A DNA stretch of 64,000 nucleotides from Gammaproteobacteria bacterium (lineage in GTDB: Bacteria; Gemmatimonadota; Gemmatimonadetes; Longimicrobiales; Gaopeijiaceae), in NCBI GenBank assembly GCA_028820325.1, contig JAPPJO010000090.1, positions 1 to 64,000 of the forward strand. Reading direction: 5' to 3'. This document shows, one piece after another, positions 53,190 through 62,740 of this stretch. The notes below the pieces were generated by a model, which searched no databases, had not been told where the DNA came from, and saw only the letters and a list, made by a program, of their open reading frames with translations. How positions within the stretch are numbered: the first letter of the stretch is position 1; each line of letters opens with the position of its first letter. A program made the translations under genes and the position numbers.

Positions 53190-54479
53190 TCAGTCGGCCT
53201 GTCTCCCCGCCTCCACCCGCGCGCAGGCCCGGCCCAGCCGCTCCATCCCTTCCGCCACCTCCTGCCGGGTGATCAGCATGGATGGGCCTATGCGGATTAC
53301 GTGCCCCCCCATGCCCCCGAGGCCGATGAGCACGCCCTCCTCGCGCGCGGCCTCCAGAAGCGCCTTGCCGAGCCTGGCGCTGCGCTTCTTGGTGCCCGGA
53401 TCTTCCACCAGCTCCAGGGCGATCATGAGCCCCATTCCGCGCACGTCGCCGATCCACGGGTAGTCGCGCTGGAGCGCTTCCAGCCCTTCGCGCATCTGGC
53501 GTCCACGCGCGGCGGAGCGGGCGGGGGTGTTTTCCTCGACCATCACGTCCATGGTCGCCCGCGCGGCCACCATGGACACCGGGCTGCCCCCGTAGGTGGA
53601 GAAGGTGAGGCCCGTCCAGGCCGCAGCGATCTCCTCGCGGGCCAGCGTGCCGCCCACGGGGAAGCCGTTCGCCACCCCCTTTGCGACCACCATGATGTCC
53701 GGCTCGACCTCCCAGTGCTCGATGCCGAACCAGCGGTTGCCGGTGCGCCCCAGCCCGGCCTGGACTTCGTCGCAGATGAACACGCCTCCGTACGCGCGGA
53801 TCACCTCGGCCGCGCGCTTGTGGTATCCCGGCGGCGGTACGATGTAGCCTCCCACCCCCTGGATGGTCTCGGCGAGGAGGGCGGCGGGCCGCCCGGTGGT
53901 CGTCGTCTCGATGACCTCGACCAGCTCGTCGATGTAGCGGTCGACGTTGTCGCCGTCGGCATGCCGGTAGGGATACGGCGCGATGGCGTGCCGGATCGGG
54001 GCCATCGCGGGAAGCGGCTTCCACTGGGCCTGGCCGGTCAGGCTCGTCGCCAGCGTGCTGCGCCCGGAATAGCCGAGCCGCAGGCCGATGATCTCGCTGC
54101 GCCGGGTATGCATCTGGGCCAGCATGACCGCGGTCTCGATGGCCTCGGTGCCGCTGTTGGTGAACATGACCTGGTCGAGGCCGGCGGGGGCGAGACCGGT
54201 GAGCCGCTCGGCCGCGGCCACGTAGGGCTCCGTCACATAGAGGTTCGAGGTGTGGCCCAGGCGCGCGACCTGGTCCTGCACGGCCTCGACGACCCGCGGA
54301 TGACAGTGCCCGATCGAGGTGGTGAGGATGCCGGCGAACAGGTCGAGGTATTCACGCCCATCGGCGCCCGTGGCCCGCACGCCCTCTGCCTCCACGAGCA
54401 CTAGGGGCTCGTCGTACAACGGCTTTACGCAGGGGAAGATGGAGGCGCGCTGGCGCTCGATCAGTTCCCGCGTTACCAC
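53190..54479 (-). CDS. Class III PLP-dependent aminotransferase
   Basis: 429 aa. The motifs are typical of the alanine-glyoxylate/beta-alanine aminotransferase group: LDLFAGILTTSIGHCHPRVVEA, VMFTNSGTEAIETAVMLAQ, FICDEVQAGLGRTGNRWFG, and the PLP Lys267 in VVAKGVANGFPVGG. The closest resemblance by eye is to mitochondrial AGXT2-like enzymes, which use glyoxylate, pyruvate or semialdehydes as amino acceptors. Its start overlaps the end of the methylmalonate-semialdehyde dehydrogenase gene by seven bases. That supports a two-step route in which the aminotransferase makes a semialdehyde (for example from beta-alanine or 3-aminoisobutyrate) that the dehydrogenase oxidises. Confidence 0.92.
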   Translation of the reverse strand: MVTRELIERQRASIFPCVKPLYDEPLVLVEAEGVRATGADGREYLDLFAGILTTSIGHCHPRVVEAVQDQVARLGHTSNLYVTEPYVAAAERLTGLAPAGLDQVMFTNSGTEAIETAVMLAQMHTRRSEIIGLRLGYSGRSTLATSLTGQAQWKPLPAMAPIRHAIAPYPYRHADGDNVDRYIDELVEVIETTTTGRPAALLAETIQGVGGYIVPPPGYHKRAAEVIRAYGGVFICDEVQAGLGRTGNRWFGIEHWEVEPDIMVVAKGVANGFPVGGTLAREEIAAAWTGLTFSTYGGSPVSMVAARATMDVMVEENTPARSAARGRQMREGLEALQRDYPWIGDVRGMGLMIALELVEDPGTKKRSARLGKALLEAAREEGVLIGLGGMGGHVIRIGPSMLITRQEVAEGMERLGRACARVEAGRQAD

Positions 54480-55951
54480 CGCGTGATCACCACGCGCTTG
54501 TCGGTGAAGAACTCGACGGAGTCGCGGCCCTGGGCCTTGAGGTCGCCGAAGAAGGAGCCGCGCGACCCGCCGAAGGGGAAGAAGGCCATCGGCGCCGCCA
54601 CGCCGATGTTGACGCCGATCATGCTGATGCCGGCGTGGTAGCGGAACTCGCGCGCCGCGCGCCCGCTCGTCGTGAAGATCGAGGTGGCGTTGCCGTACTC
54701 GCTCCGGTGCATGAGCTCGATGGCGTCCTCCACGGAATCGGCCTTGGACATCCCCATCACCGGCCCGAATATCTCGTCCTTGCCGATGGCCATGTCGGGA
54801 TGCACGTCCTCGAAGATGGTCGGGCCGACCCAGTTGCCGTCGGGGTAACCGGGCACCCGCGCGCCGCGCCCGTCCATCACCAGCGAGGCGCCGTCCTTCA
54901 CGCCGCTGTCGATGTAGCCCATCACCCGGTCGCGGTGGCGGGCGGAGATCACCGGCCCCATGTCCACCCCGTCCTCGAGCCCGTTGCCCACGCGCAGCGA
55001 CGCCGAGCGGTCGAGAATCCGCTCGCGGATGTTCGCGTAGGCGTCGGCCACCCCCACCACGACGCTGCCCGCCAGGCAGCGCTGCCCCGCCGAGCCGAAG
55101 ATCGACGACACCACCGCGTCCGCCACCAGGTCGTAGTCCGCGTCCGGGAGCACGATCATGTGGTTCTTGGCCCCGCCGAGCGCCTGCACGCGCTTGCCGG
55201 CCGCGCCGGCCTTCCGGTACAGGATGCGCGCCACCTCGCTCGATCCCACGAAGGAGACCCCGGCGATGCCGGGATGCTCGAGCAGGGCGGTCACGGCCTC
55301 ACGGTCCCCGTGCACGACGTTGAGGACGCCGGGGGGCAGCCCGGCCTGCTCGGCCAGGTCGACCACCCGCTGGTGTGTGATCGGATCCTGCTCGCTGGGC
55401 TTGAGCACCACCGTGTTGCCCGCGGCCACGGCGTACGGCCAGAACCAGAGCGGGATCATCACGGGGAAGTTGTACGGGGAGACCACGGCGAAGACGCCCA
55501 GCGGCTGCCGGATGGCCTCGCAGTCGATGCCCGGGGCCACGTCCTCGAGCACGTCGCCCATCATCAGCGTGGGGATGCCGCAGGCGTGTTCGACGTTCTC
55601 GATGCCCCGCTGCAGCTCGCCCCTGCACTCGTCCAGGTTCTTCCCGTGTTCGATGACCAGGGAGCGGGCCAGCGACTCCTTGTGCTCTTCGAGGAGATGC
55701 TTCAGGCGGAAGAACACTCGCGCCCGCTCGACCGGAGGGGTGCGGCGCCATGCCGGGAACGCAGCCGTGGCCGCGGCCACGGCGGTGTCCACGTCCGCTC
55801 CCGTGGAAAGCGGCACCCGTCCCAGCGGCTCACCGGTGGTGGGATTGGTTACCGGCAGCGACCCGGTGCCCGACGGTGCCGTCCACCGGCCCGCGACATA
55901 GTTGGAGATGGGCCGGGGGGAGGCGTCGATGGAGGCGGTATCGGCGGACAT
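54473..55951 (-). CDS. mmsA: CoA-acylating methylmalonate/malonate-semialdehyde dehydrogenase
   Basis: 492 aa from ATG 55951 (GGGAG upstream). It is an aldehyde-dehydrogenase superfamily member with the mmsA-type motifs: ISNYVAGRW at the start, VVSPYNFPVMIPLWFWPYA, GVSFVGSSEVARILY, LGGAKNHMIVLPDA (where most ALDHs carry the general-base Glu) and nucleophile Cys292 in SAGQRCLAGSVVVG. Such enzymes convert methylmalonate or malonate semialdehyde with CoA and NAD to propionyl- or acetyl-CoA in valine, beta-alanine and inositol degradation. It is first gene of the pair with the class III aminotransferase. Confidence 0.92.
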   Translation of the reverse strand: MSADTASIDASPRPISNYVAGRWTAPSGTGSLPVTNPTTGEPLGRVPLSTGADVDTAVAAATAAFPAWRRTPPVERARVFFRLKHLLEEHKESLARSLVIEHGKNLDECRGELQRGIENVEHACGIPTLMMGDVLEDVAPGIDCEAIRQPLGVFAVVSPYNFPVMIPLWFWPYAVAAGNTVVLKPSEQDPITHQRVVDLAEQAGLPPGVLNVVHGDREAVTALLEHPGIAGVSFVGSSEVARILYRKAGAAGKRVQALGGAKNHMIVLPDADYDLVADAVVSSIFGSAGQRCLAGSVVVGVADAYANIRERILDRSASLRVGNGLEDGVDMGPVISARHRDRVMGYIDSGVKDGASLVMDGRGARVPGYPDGNWVGPTIFEDVHPDMAIGKDEIFGPVMGMSKADSVEDAIELMHRSEYGNATSIFTTSGRAAREFRYHAGISMIGVNIGVAAPMAFFPFGGSRGSFFGDLKAQGRDSVEFFTDKRVVITRW

Positions 55952-56163
55952 GGCGTCAACTCCCGCAGATGGCGGCAGGGAGGGGCAGGGCGGCAACCTC
56001 AGGCCGAAGAATCGCTCTCAACCCAAGGTCGAAGGATGGCTCTGAAGTGTCCCATCAGCGCCCTTCCGGGTCAAGGGATCCGGGACCGCAAAGTCGTTGC
56101 CCGGCGGGACGCCGTCGGGCCATCTTCCTCAAGCAAACCATTTCCCCGCATCGGAGGAAGGCC

Positions 56164-58593
56164 ATGCGGCCGCCAAGAGTGCATCCGACACAACTCGGGA
56201 TGTCGAGTCTGTTCCTGATTCTGGCTCCTTTCCTTCTTGCTCTGGCTCCGATCTCCGGTATTGCGCAGGAGGCGCCGCGCGCGCTGACGGCCGAGGACTA
56301 TGCCCGGGCCGAGCGCCACCTCGGAGCGAACATGAACCCGCTGGTGTTCAACGGCGCGGTCGATCCCGAGTGGATGCCGGACGGACGCTTCTGGTACCGG
56401 AACCAGACCCCGCAGGGCAGCGAGTACGTGATGGTCGATCCCGGTGCGGGCACCCGCCAACCCGCTTTCGACCACGCGCGGATGGCGAACGCGCTCTCGG
56501 GAGTGGCGGGCGCGGGCGCGACGGCGGCGGGCCTGCCGGGTGGGCAGTTCATCCCCGGGGCGGCGGTGGTGCTCTTCGCGCCCGAAGGGGACGATTTCAG
56601 CGAGGAGGGGCGCGCCTTCCGCTGCAGCACGATCGGCTACCGCTGCGAGGAACTGGAGGGCTCTCCGGAACAGCGCCGGGCCAACTACATGGCGATCTCC
56701 ATGGGCTTCGAGGCGGCCTTCCGCCGCTCCGCCGGCGTCGTCTCGCCCGATCAGGGGCGCGAGGCGTTCATCCGCGACCACAACCTGTGGGTGCGCGGGA
56801 CCGATACCGGGGAGGAGACGCAACTCACCTTCGACGGCGAGGAGGACTTCGGCTACGCGACCAACAACGCGGGCTGGGTGCGGAGCCCCCGGCCGGTCCT
56901 GCGCTGGTCTCCCGACGGACGCAAGATCGCCACCTTCCAGCACGACGCGCGCGGCGTGGGCATGATGTACATGGTGAACACCCAAGTGGGCCATCCCGAG
57001 CTGGACGCCTGGCGCTATCCCCTGCCCGAGGACTCGGTCATCTTCCGCATCCACCGGGTGGTGCTGGACCTGGACGCGCCCGCCGACTCACGCCTGGTGC
57101 GCTTCGACATGCCCCCGGACCAGCACCGCTCCACGGTGTGCGACCATGTCGCCTGTGGAGGCACCTTCGCGGACGTAGAATGGAGCGACGACGCCACCCA
57201 GGTCGCCTTCGTGTCGAGTTCCCGCGACCACAAGGTGGCCACGCTGCGCATCGCCGACGCCGGCACCGGCGAGGTTCGGGATGTCCTGGAGGAGCGGGTG
57301 GAGACCTTCTTCGAGTCCGGAGACGGGTCGCACAACTGGCGCGTCCTGGAGGAGAGCGGCGAGGTCATCTGGTTTTCCCGGCGCGACAACTGGAGCCATC
57401 TCTACCTGTACGACCTGGAATCGGGCGACGTGAAGCGGCAGATCACCTCCGGGGAGTGGAACGTCCTGGAAGTGCTTGAGATCGATACCGACGCGCGCAC
57501 CGTGCTCTTTATCGGCAACGAGCGCGAGGACGGGGATCCCTATTTCCGCTACCTCTACCAGATCGGGCTGGACGGCGGCGACGTGCGGCTGCTCACCCCG
57601 GACAGCGCCGACCACACCATCTCGCGCTCCCCCGACGGCGAGTACTTCGTCGACAGCTGGTCGACGCCCGTGACCCCGCCTGTGAGCGTCGTGCGCGACA
57701 TGAGCGGGGAGGTCGTGGTGGAGCTCGAACGGGCCGACGTTTCCGCCCTGCAGGCAGCCGGCTGGCAGCCCCCCATCCCCTTCGAAGTGAAGGCGCGCGA
57801 CGGCGTCACCGATCTCTACGGGCTCATGTTCCGCCCCTCCAACTTCGATCCTTCGATGGAATACCCGATCGTCAACTACCTCTACCCCGGGCCGCAGAGC
57901 GGCAGCGTCGGGAGCCGCAGTTTCCGCGCCGCGCACCGGGATCTGCAGGCGATCGCGGAGCTGGGATTCGTGGTGGTGGAGCTCGACGCCATGGGCACGC
58001 CCATGCGCTCTCGGAGTTTCCACGAGGCGTACTACGGCAACATGGGCGACAACGGCCTCCCCGATCAGATCACCGGAATCCAGCAGCTCGCCGAGCGGCA
58101 CGAGTGGATGGACATCGACCGGGTCGGAATCTTCGGGCACTCCGGGGGCGGCTTCGCGTCGACGGCCGGCATCCTGCGCTACCCGGAGTTCTACAAGGTG
58201 GCGGTGTCACAGGCCGGCAACCACGACAACCGCAACTACGAGGACGACTGGGGCGAGAAGTGGCAGGGGCTGCTCGAGGAATACGACGACGGCACCACCA
58301 ACTACGACAACCAGGCGAACCAGTTGGTGGCGGGGAATCTGCAAGGCAAGCTGCTCATCGCCCACGGCACGATGGACACCAACGTGCCGCACTCGAACAC
58401 CATGCTTGTGGTGGATGCGCTCATCGCCGCGAACAAGGACTTCGACCTGGTGCTGTTCCCGAACCGGGGTCACGGATTCGGCAACGAGCCCTACATGATG
58501 CGCAAGCGCTGGGACTACTTCGTGCGCCATCTCATGGGAGCGGAGCCGCCCGCGAACTACGAGTTCGGGCAGCTGCGGCGTCCGTTGGGGTGA
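56164..58593 (+). CDS. Secreted DPP-IV-like S9 peptidase
   Basis: 809 aa from ATG 56164 with GGAGGAAGG just upstream; the longer frame to 55750 is antisense to mmsA. Signal peptide SSLFLILAPFLLALAPISGIAQ. An N-terminal propeller region (residues 40-560) includes the DPP-IV landmarks SPDGRKIATFQHDARG and WRYPLPEDS. The alpha/beta-hydrolase domain contains Ser660 in GIFGHSGGGFAST, Asp738 in AHGTMDTNVPHSNT and His770 in NRGHGFG, giving a complete triad. It should release dipeptides or short peptides outside the cytoplasm and complements the S9 peptidase at 37511-39550, from which it differs clearly. Confidence 0.93.
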   Translation: MRPPRVHPTQLGMSSLFLILAPFLLALAPISGIAQEAPRALTAEDYARAERHLGANMNPLVFNGAVDPEWMPDGRFWYRNQTPQGSEYVMVDPGAGTRQPAFDHARMANALSGVAGAGATAAGLPGGQFIPGAAVVLFAPEGDDFSEEGRAFRCSTIGYRCEELEGSPEQRRANYMAISMGFEAAFRRSAGVVSPDQGREAFIRDHNLWVRGTDTGEETQLTFDGEEDFGYATNNAGWVRSPRPVLRWSPDGRKIATFQHDARGVGMMYMVNTQVGHPELDAWRYPLPEDSVIFRIHRVVLDLDAPADSRLVRFDMPPDQHRSTVCDHVACGGTFADVEWSDDATQVAFVSSSRDHKVATLRIADAGTGEVRDVLEERVETFFESGDGSHNWRVLEESGEVIWFSRRDNWSHLYLYDLESGDVKRQITSGEWNVLEVLEIDTDARTVLFIGNEREDGDPYFRYLYQIGLDGGDVRLLTPDSADHTISRSPDGEYFVDSWSTPVTPPVSVVRDMSGEVVVELERADVSALQAAGWQPPIPFEVKARDGVTDLYGLMFRPSNFDPSMEYPIVNYLYPGPQSGSVGSRSFRAAHRDLQAIAELGFVVVELDAMGTPMRSRSFHEAYYGNMGDNGLPDQITGIQQLAERHEWMDIDRVGIFGHSGGGFASTAGILRYPEFYKVAVSQAGNHDNRNYEDDWGEKWQGLLEEYDDGTTNYDNQANQLVAGNLQGKLLIAHGTMDTNVPHSNTMLVVDALIAANKDFDLVLFPNRGHGFGNEPYMMRKRWDYFVRHLMGAEPPANYEFGQLRRPLG

Positions 58594-58596
58594 AGC

Positions 58597-59139
58597 CTAC
58601 CTGCCGGTCGATGCCTCCGCCGCCAGCACGTCGCCCACGGCCTGGACGATGTCCTGCTGAGGGCCGATGCCGGTGTAGGCGACCGTGCCCTCCGCGTCCA
58701 GGATGACCACGTAGGCGGTCGCCGGCGCCAGGAAGGCGCGCGTGGCGTTGCCGCGGGTGTCCCACAGCATCGGGAAGCGGATGGCGTGCCGCTCGAGGTG
58801 CCGGCGCACCGCCCGCTGGGTCTGGGCCACGGCCACCGCGACAGCGAGGAACCCGACCTCGTCGCCGTAGCGTTCGAAGGCGGCGTCCATGCTGGGCTGC
58901 AGCGCCTCGCACTGCTCGCACCAACTTGCCCAGAACTCGAGCAGCAGGGGCCGCTCGCCGACGTAGTCCGCCAGGTCGACGGGTTCCCCGTCGAGGTTCT
59001 CGATGGTGGGGGTCGCCGGCGTCTCGCCCACGGCGATGCCGATCTCGCCCCGTTCCTGCGCGCCCGCGGCGCTGAAGAGCATCACGACGGCGCCGAGCGC
59101 CGTCACCGCCGCCAGAAGATTCCGTCTCACCGTATTCAC
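58597..59139 (-). CDS. TlpA-like thioredoxin-fold protein, exported
   Basis: 180 aa from GTG 59139, coupled by GTGA overlap to the DsbD-like gene before it. N-terminal signal peptide (LLAAVTALGAVVMLFSAAGAQ), then a thioredoxin fold with active-site Cys74-Glu-Gln-Cys77 (FWASWCEQCEAL), helix and strand order as in TlpA/ResA, and a cis-Pro region near FLAPATAYVVILDAEG. It would receive electrons from the adjacent membrane protein and reduce periplasmic disulfides, for instance in cytochrome c maturation or protection. Its stop is four bases from the convergent peptidase stop. Confidence 0.88.
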   Translation of the reverse strand: MNTVRRNLLAAVTALGAVVMLFSAAGAQERGEIGIAVGETPATPTIENLDGEPVDLADYVGERPLLLEFWASWCEQCEALQPSMDAAFERYGDEVGFLAVAVAVAQTQRAVRRHLERHAIRFPMLWDTRGNATRAFLAPATAYVVILDAEGTVAYTGIGPQQDIVQAVGDVLAAEASTGR

Positions 59140-59864
59140 ATCACCAGTCCCGTTTGAATCAGGTAGTACTCCGCCACACCCAGCATAATGATACCCGCCG
59201 CCTTCTTGATCCATACCATCCATGCTCCGGACTTGGGCAGCCAGGCAGCGGTGCCCGAGAAGAGCCCGACTGCAACCAGCAGCGAGGTCATCCCCAGCGA
59301 GAACACGAAGAGGTAGACGAACCCCATGGCGCCGGCCTGGGTCGCCGCCACCCAGGTGAGAACCACGGCGAAGGCGGGGGCGCCGCAGGGCGCGGCCACG
59401 ATCCCGGAGGTGGCGCCGAGCAGGAAGACCGCCGGGTAGGACCCCCCGCCCAGCCCTCCTGCCCAGTGCAGCAGGCGCTTGGGCGCGCTCACCGGGATCA
59501 CGTCCAGCATGGCCAGCGCGAAGATGATGAGCAGGTTGGCGGTGGCGAAGCGCACCCAGGGGTTCGCGCTCACCGTGCCGAAGAGGGTACCGCTCAGCCC
59601 TGCCACCAGACCGAGCAGGGCGTAGAACATCGCGAGCCCCGTCACATAGGTGAGGGTCAGCCCCACGATGCGCGCCCGCGGCGCCTTGTCCCTGGAAGCC
59701 CCGGCGATGACCGACGCGGTGATGGGGATCATCGGGTAGACGCACGGCGTGAGGCTGGTGAGGACGCCGGCCCAGAAGAGCAGCCCCATGGCCAGCAGGG
59801 GGCTCGCGCTCAGGCTCTCGGAAATGCCTCCGATCTGTGCGGCGGCGGTCCAGATGGCTGACAT
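59136..59864 (-). CDS. DsbD/CcdA-type transmembrane electron transporter
   Basis: 242 aa with about six membrane helices. The redox-active Cys motifs of the DsbD transmembrane domain are present: LTSLTPCVYPMIPITASV in the first helix pair and GIVAAPCGAPAFAVVLTW in the fourth. Proteins of this class carry reducing equivalents from cytoplasmic thioredoxin across the membrane to periplasmic partners. The partner is encoded directly downstream with an overlapping start. It has neither the N-terminal nor C-terminal periplasmic domain of full DsbD, so the thioredoxin-like protein takes over that part. Confidence 0.92.
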   Translation of the reverse strand: MSAIWTAAAQIGGISESLSASPLLAMGLLFWAGVLTSLTPCVYPMIPITASVIAGASRDKAPRARIVGLTLTYVTGLAMFYALLGLVAGLSGTLFGTVSANPWVRFATANLLIIFALAMLDVIPVSAPKRLLHWAGGLGGGSYPAVFLLGATSGIVAAPCGAPAFAVVLTWVAATQAGAMGFVYLFVFSLGMTSLLVAVGLFSGTAAWLPKSGAWMVWIKKAAGIIMLGVAEYYLIQTGLVM

Positions 59865-59888
59865 GGCCGGACTCCCGGGTGCCGCGGG

Positions 59889-61178
59889 CTACGAGGCCGG
59901 CCGGGACAGCACCCCGGCGGGATCGAAGCTGTCCACGATGCCGCGCGTGACCGCGAGGACGCCCGGAGCGGTGGCGGGTTCGGGGGCGGGCCACCGGGGG
60001 ATGTTCGCGCGCGAGACCCGGAAGGTCGCGCCGGCCTCCGCGACGCCGTCACGCAGGCGGTTGAGTGCGTCGAAGGCGGCCGCCGCGGAGGCGCCGGGCC
60101 CGCCCACCGTCACCCGCAGCACCCCCAGCGACACGTGCGCGGCCACCGTGCCGCACTCCACGGCCGGCTCCACCAGGTCGCCCAGGCGCGAGGGCAGGTG
60201 GCTGACGCGCGCCACGGCGGCCGCGTCGTCCTCGAAGCGCTCCAGCGCCGCGAACCACCGAGCCGATGCCTCGCCCTCCAGGCGCCCGCTGGCGTTCCGT
60301 CCCACGCGGGCGTTGAGGATGCGCTCCGATTCCGCGACCGCCTCGGGCGAGCCGAGCAGGCGCACGGCGACGGTCGGCTCCTCGCCGTGGCCGGCCAGCA
60401 GCTCCAGCGCCGGGATGCGCACCGGGGCGGTGGCGAGCGAGCGGGCCAGCACCACGGTCAGCGCGAGGCGGGGGGTCTGATAGAGGAGGGTCACATCCCG
60501 GACCGGCAACGGGTGCAGGCGCACGGTCGCGGAGGTAACGATCCCGAGCCGCCCGCCGCTCCCCACCGCGAGCTTCACCAGGTCGTAGCCGGCGACGTTC
60601 TTGACCACCCGCCCGCCCAGCTCGAGCACGCGCCCGTCGCCGGTCACCAGCGTCAGGCCGAGGACGTGGTCGCGGGGGGTGCCGAACTTGCCCTGCAGCG
60701 GCCCGTAAGCCCCGCTCGCCAGCACGCCTCCAAGGCTCCGCCGGGCCCGCGCGGGCGGGTCGAGGGGGAGCCACTGGCCCTGGTCGCCGGTCAGCCGTTC
60801 CAGTTGGCCGAGGGAGACCCCGGCGTCCGCAGTGAGGGTCAGGTCGGCGGGGTCGTAGGCGTGGACCGTGTCCAGCGCGCGCGTGCTTACCACCAGGTCC
60901 ACCGGTCCGTCCAGGTAACCGGGGCGGAGGGAGGTGGCATTGCCGATGAAGCGCACCTGCCGTCCGTCGCGGGACGCGCGCGCCATCAGGTTGCTCAGTT
61001 CTCGGACCGTCTGCGGCGCCACCACGGGAGCGCCGCCAGCCTCCGTCGCCCGGCCGACCGGCGCAGCTCCGCCGTTCATTGCGCGCGCATCGCCGCGGTT
61101 GGCCTCGCCGTCCTCGGGCTCCTTCCCGCCCTCGTCATCGCGCACCGCGGACGCGTCTTCCAGCGCTTCCACGCTCAT
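59889..61178 (-). CDS. glcE: Glycolate oxidase subunit GlcE-like FAD-binding protein
   Basis: 429 aa starting at ATG 61178, overlapping the glcD stop as ATGA. The first 45 residues are a hydrophilic, low-complexity extension. The FAD_binding_4 domain follows (VVAPQTVRELSNLMARAS, RFIGNATSLRPGYLDGPVDL, TADAGVSLGQLERLTG, SGAYGPLQGKFGTPRDHVLGL, GGRVVKNVAGYDLVKL). Glycolate oxidase uses GlcD and GlcE flavoprotein subunits with the iron-sulfur protein GlcF to oxidise glycolate to glyoxylate. Here glcF is not found next to the pair. A D-lactate or other 2-hydroxyacid is also possible. Confidence 0.88.
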   Translation of the reverse strand: MSVEALEDASAVRDDEGGKEPEDGEANRGDARAMNGGAAPVGRATEAGGAPVVAPQTVRELSNLMARASRDGRQVRFIGNATSLRPGYLDGPVDLVVSTRALDTVHAYDPADLTLTADAGVSLGQLERLTGDQGQWLPLDPPARARRSLGGVLASGAYGPLQGKFGTPRDHVLGLTLVTGDGRVLELGGRVVKNVAGYDLVKLAVGSGGRLGIVTSATVRLHPLPVRDVTLLYQTPRLALTVVLARSLATAPVRIPALELLAGHGEEPTVAVRLLGSPEAVAESERILNARVGRNASGRLEGEASARWFAALERFEDDAAAVARVSHLPSRLGDLVEPAVECGTVAAHVSLGVLRVTVGGPGASAAAAFDALNRLRDGVAEAGATFRVSRANIPRWPAPEPATAPGVLAVTRGIVDSFDPAGVLSRPAS

Positions 61179-62659
61179 GCCGTCGCACCCGCGGGCACGG
61201 TCGCCCGCGCGCCCTCAGCCTCGCCCGCGCCCGCGCCCGTCGGGTCCACGGCCCGGATCCGGTCCGGAAGCACCTTGCCCGGGTTGCACAGCCCCGCGGG
61301 ATCGAAGACGCGGCGCACCGACTCCATCGCCCGCAGCGTGTCGTCGGAGTGGATCAGCGACATGTAGTCGCGCTTGTCGAGCCCCACGCCGTGTTCACCG
61401 GTGATCGTGCCCCCGGCGTCGACACAGATGCGCATGATCTCCTTGGAGGCCAGCTCCACCCGCTCCATCTCGGCGGCGTCGCGCCGGTCGAAGAGGATGT
61501 TGGGGTGCAGGTTGCCGTCTCCGGCGTGGAAGACGTTGGCCACCTTGAGGTCGTAACGCACGCCGATCTGCGCGATCTCGGCCAGGACATCGGGAAGCCG
61601 CGTGCGCGGGACGGTTGCGTCCTGCACCAGCAGGTCGGGGGCGATCCTCCCCATGGCGCCGAAGGCCTTCTTCCTTCCCTTCCAGAGCGCCGCGCGCGCA
61701 TCCGCGGACGTGGCCCTGCGCACCTCGCGCGCCCCGCACTCCAAGCACGCCGCCTCCGCCCGCGCGGCCTCGGCCTCGAGCCCCGCCTCGATGCCGTCGA
61801 ACTCGACCACCAGCGCCGCAGCCGCGTCGGTCGGGTAGCCGGCGGCGAAGATGCTCTCCTCCACGGCCCGGATGGTGGCCTGGTCGATGATCTCGAGCGC
61901 CGCCGGGAGCAGGCCGTCGGCGATGATGGCGGTCACCGCCCGCCCCGCGTCCTCCAGCCGCTCGAAGATGCCGAGCAGCGTGTGCGTCGCCTGCGGCAGC
62001 GGCAGCAGCTCGACATCGATCTCCACCGCGATGCCGAAGCAGCCCTCCGATCCCACGAACAGCCCCGCGAGGTCCAGCTCCCCGGTGTCCAGCCCGCGGT
62101 CTCCCAGGTACACGCGGCTGCCGTCCGGCAGCACCACGTCCAGCCCTCGGATGTAGCGGGAGGTGACCCCGTACTTGAGGCAGTGGGGCCCGCCCGAGTT
62201 CTCCGCGACGTTGCCGCCTACCGAGCAGGCGCTCTGCGACGACGGATCCGGGGCGTAGTAGAGCCCGTGCGGCTGAGTCGCCGCCGTCAGGTGGGCGTTC
62301 ACCACGCCGGGCTGGATGCGCGCCCGCCGGTTGTGCAGGTCGAGCTCCAGGATCCGGTTCATGCGCGCCGTGCACACCACCACCGCCCCGTCGACCGCGA
62401 GCGCGCCCCCGGAGAGGCCCGTCCCCGATCCGCGCGCCACGAAGGGCACGCGCTCGGCCGTGATCGCCCGCACCACCCGGGCCGTTTCGTCTCCGTCCTC
62501 GGGAAGCACGACCGCCCGCGGCGGATAGCGGTAGGCGGTGAGCCCGTCGGACTCGTACACCATCAGCCGGGCGGGATCGGTGATGACCGCGTCGTCGCCC
62601 AAGATGCGGACGAGTTCCTCGGCCAGCCCGGTCGACAGGCGCGGTGCTTTGGCGATCAC
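61175..62659 (-). CDS. glcD: Glycolate oxidase subunit GlcD-like FAD-linked oxidase
   Basis: 494 aa from GTG 62659 with GGGAG upstream. Its FAD-binding half contains PEDGDETARVVRAITAERVPF, RGSGTGLSGGALAVDGAVVV and SVGGNVAENSGGPHCLKYG. The FAD-oxidase C domain contains FHAGDGNLHPNILFDRRD and ITGEHGVGLDKRDYM, where His residues serve the active site of 2-hydroxyacid oxidases. Together with GlcE (4-bp overlap) it forms the flavoprotein part of a glycolate- or D-lactate-type dehydrogenase at the inner face of the membrane. The D-2-hydroxyacid dehydrogenase at 24587-25645 may act on the same glyoxylate pool (inference). Confidence 0.9.
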   Translation of the reverse strand: MIAKAPRLSTGLAEELVRILGDDAVITDPARLMVYESDGLTAYRYPPRAVVLPEDGDETARVVRAITAERVPFVARGSGTGLSGGALAVDGAVVVCTARMNRILELDLHNRRARIQPGVVNAHLTAATQPHGLYYAPDPSSQSACSVGGNVAENSGGPHCLKYGVTSRYIRGLDVVLPDGSRVYLGDRGLDTGELDLAGLFVGSEGCFGIAVEIDVELLPLPQATHTLLGIFERLEDAGRAVTAIIADGLLPAALEIIDQATIRAVEESIFAAGYPTDAAAALVVEFDGIEAGLEAEAARAEAACLECGAREVRRATSADARAALWKGRKKAFGAMGRIAPDLLVQDATVPRTRLPDVLAEIAQIGVRYDLKVANVFHAGDGNLHPNILFDRRDAAEMERVELASKEIMRICVDAGGTITGEHGVGLDKRDYMSLIHSDDTLRAMESVRRVFDPAGLCNPGKVLPDRIRAVDPTGAGAGEAEGARATVPAGATA

Positions 62660-62740
62660 GGCACGGCTCCCGGTGAAGGAGAAGCGCGCGTCCGGCAGGA
62701 ACAGGCCGCCGCCGGTAACGCGCGCCGCGTCAGGGAAATA

